The position numbers and the translations under genes were made by a program. Under the pieces are notes generated by a model. It was not told the origin of the DNA. It saw only the letters and a list, made by a program, of their open reading frames with translations, and ran no database searches. Below are positions 22,119 through 22,169 of a DNA stretch of 22,169 nucleotides, piece after piece (within the stretch, counting starts at the first letter, position 1; every line of letters starts with the position of its first letter). The stretch lies in NCBI GenBank assembly GCA_001953115.1, contig LSSL01002819.1:1-22169 (forward strand), in the 5' to 3' direction. The DNA comes from Smittium mucronatum (taxonomy: Eukaryota > Kickxellomycota > Harpellomycetes > Harpellales > Legeriomycetaceae).

Positions 22119-22169
22119 ATTCGGAGGACAGCGATTCCAGAGGAGGACCATCTCGAAACAGGAGGAACC

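Larger units (their letters stand above)
10..22169. mobile_element. Large TIR-bounded, apparently non-autonomous DNA element (~22.16 kb)
   Basis: The two ends of the window are inverted copies of each other, beginning GGTTCCTCCTG at base 10 and ending with its complement at base 22169. Nothing between them encodes an intact transposase, so the unit would have to be moved by an enzyme supplied elsewhere. Long TIRs with tandem subterminal units are known from Mutator-like and Foldback elements, so one of these classes is the first guess. Bases 1-9 (TAAACGATC) lie outside the left arm, and no right flank is present, so a target-site duplication cannot be seen. The alternative is that the arms are two independent inverted copies of a short repeat that happen to bound this sequence, or an assembly edge effect at a repeat. 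Confidence 0.6.
21906..22169 (-). repeat. Right terminal inverted repeat (264 bp)
   Basis: This is the inverted partner of the left arm, longer by exactly one 43-bp unit (three units instead of two). The match begins at CCCTAAGAGTG (21906) and runs to the last base of the window, so the true outer end may lie further right. The inner boundary is sharp: the next base inward already differs between the arms. Confidence 0.92.

Noticed and set aside
10..22169. Polinton/Maverick, giant-virus-like or Starship element
   Set aside because: The size and TIRs invited the idea, but no DNA polymerase B, integrase, packaging ATPase, capsid or tyrosine recombinase remnant was seen.
1..22169. CRISPR arrays, tRNA or rRNA genes, bacterial operons or riboswitches
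   Set aside because: No regularly spaced repeats apart from the TIR units, no RNA gene signatures, and the transposon content is eukaryotic.

Overview
This is very AT-rich eukaryotic DNA with almost no intact coding sequence. It is framed by a near-perfect terminal inverted repeat (TIR): 10-230 on the left and 21906-22169 on the right. Aligned by hand, the two arms differ at about 7 of 221 positions, apart from one extra 43-bp unit on the right. The arms are much richer in G+C than the interior and contain tandem 43-bp units and a 10-bp-stem hairpin. Taken together, the window looks like one ~22.16-kb transposon-like unit, plus 9 bases of left flank.

The interior is a graveyard of other transposons. 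In order there are: a 5'-truncated non-LTR retrotransposon reverse transcriptase (+, ~284-1870, perhaps to 2200); a DDE_Tnp_4 (PIF/Harbinger/IS5-like) transposase (+, ~5985-6690); a Mutator-like transposase (-, ~9796-11020); a Tigger/pogo-type transposase with CENP-B-like DNA binding and a DDE_1 catalytic domain (+, ~14549-16230); and a possible Merlin/IS1595-like transposase (-, ~18675-19420). All carry stops and frameshifts, and none can be functional as read. They were recognised by reading motifs in shifting frames, so their limits are approximate.

Two islands stand out from the AT-rich background. One is a ~290-bp moderately GC-rich block at 8742-9034, between 12-bp direct repeats. The other, at ~17555-18110, holds two overlapping minus-strand reading frames that could be one unknown gene joined by a 28-nt GT...AG intron or broken by a frameshift. 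Beside it, 16610-17380 is a strongly purine-skewed, C-poor tract. The long AT-rich stretches 2230-5980, 6700-8730, 11050-14540 and 19430-21900 hold no gene I can support.

The organism cannot be named from this sequence. The composition, the transposon families and the L1/Tx1-like type of the LINE fit an AT-rich early-diverging fungus or a microsporidian, but this is inference and other AT-rich eukaryotes remain possible. No genes here cooperate in a pathway. The probable story is a non-autonomous element whose ends stayed mobile, or were kept alike, while its cargo decayed.
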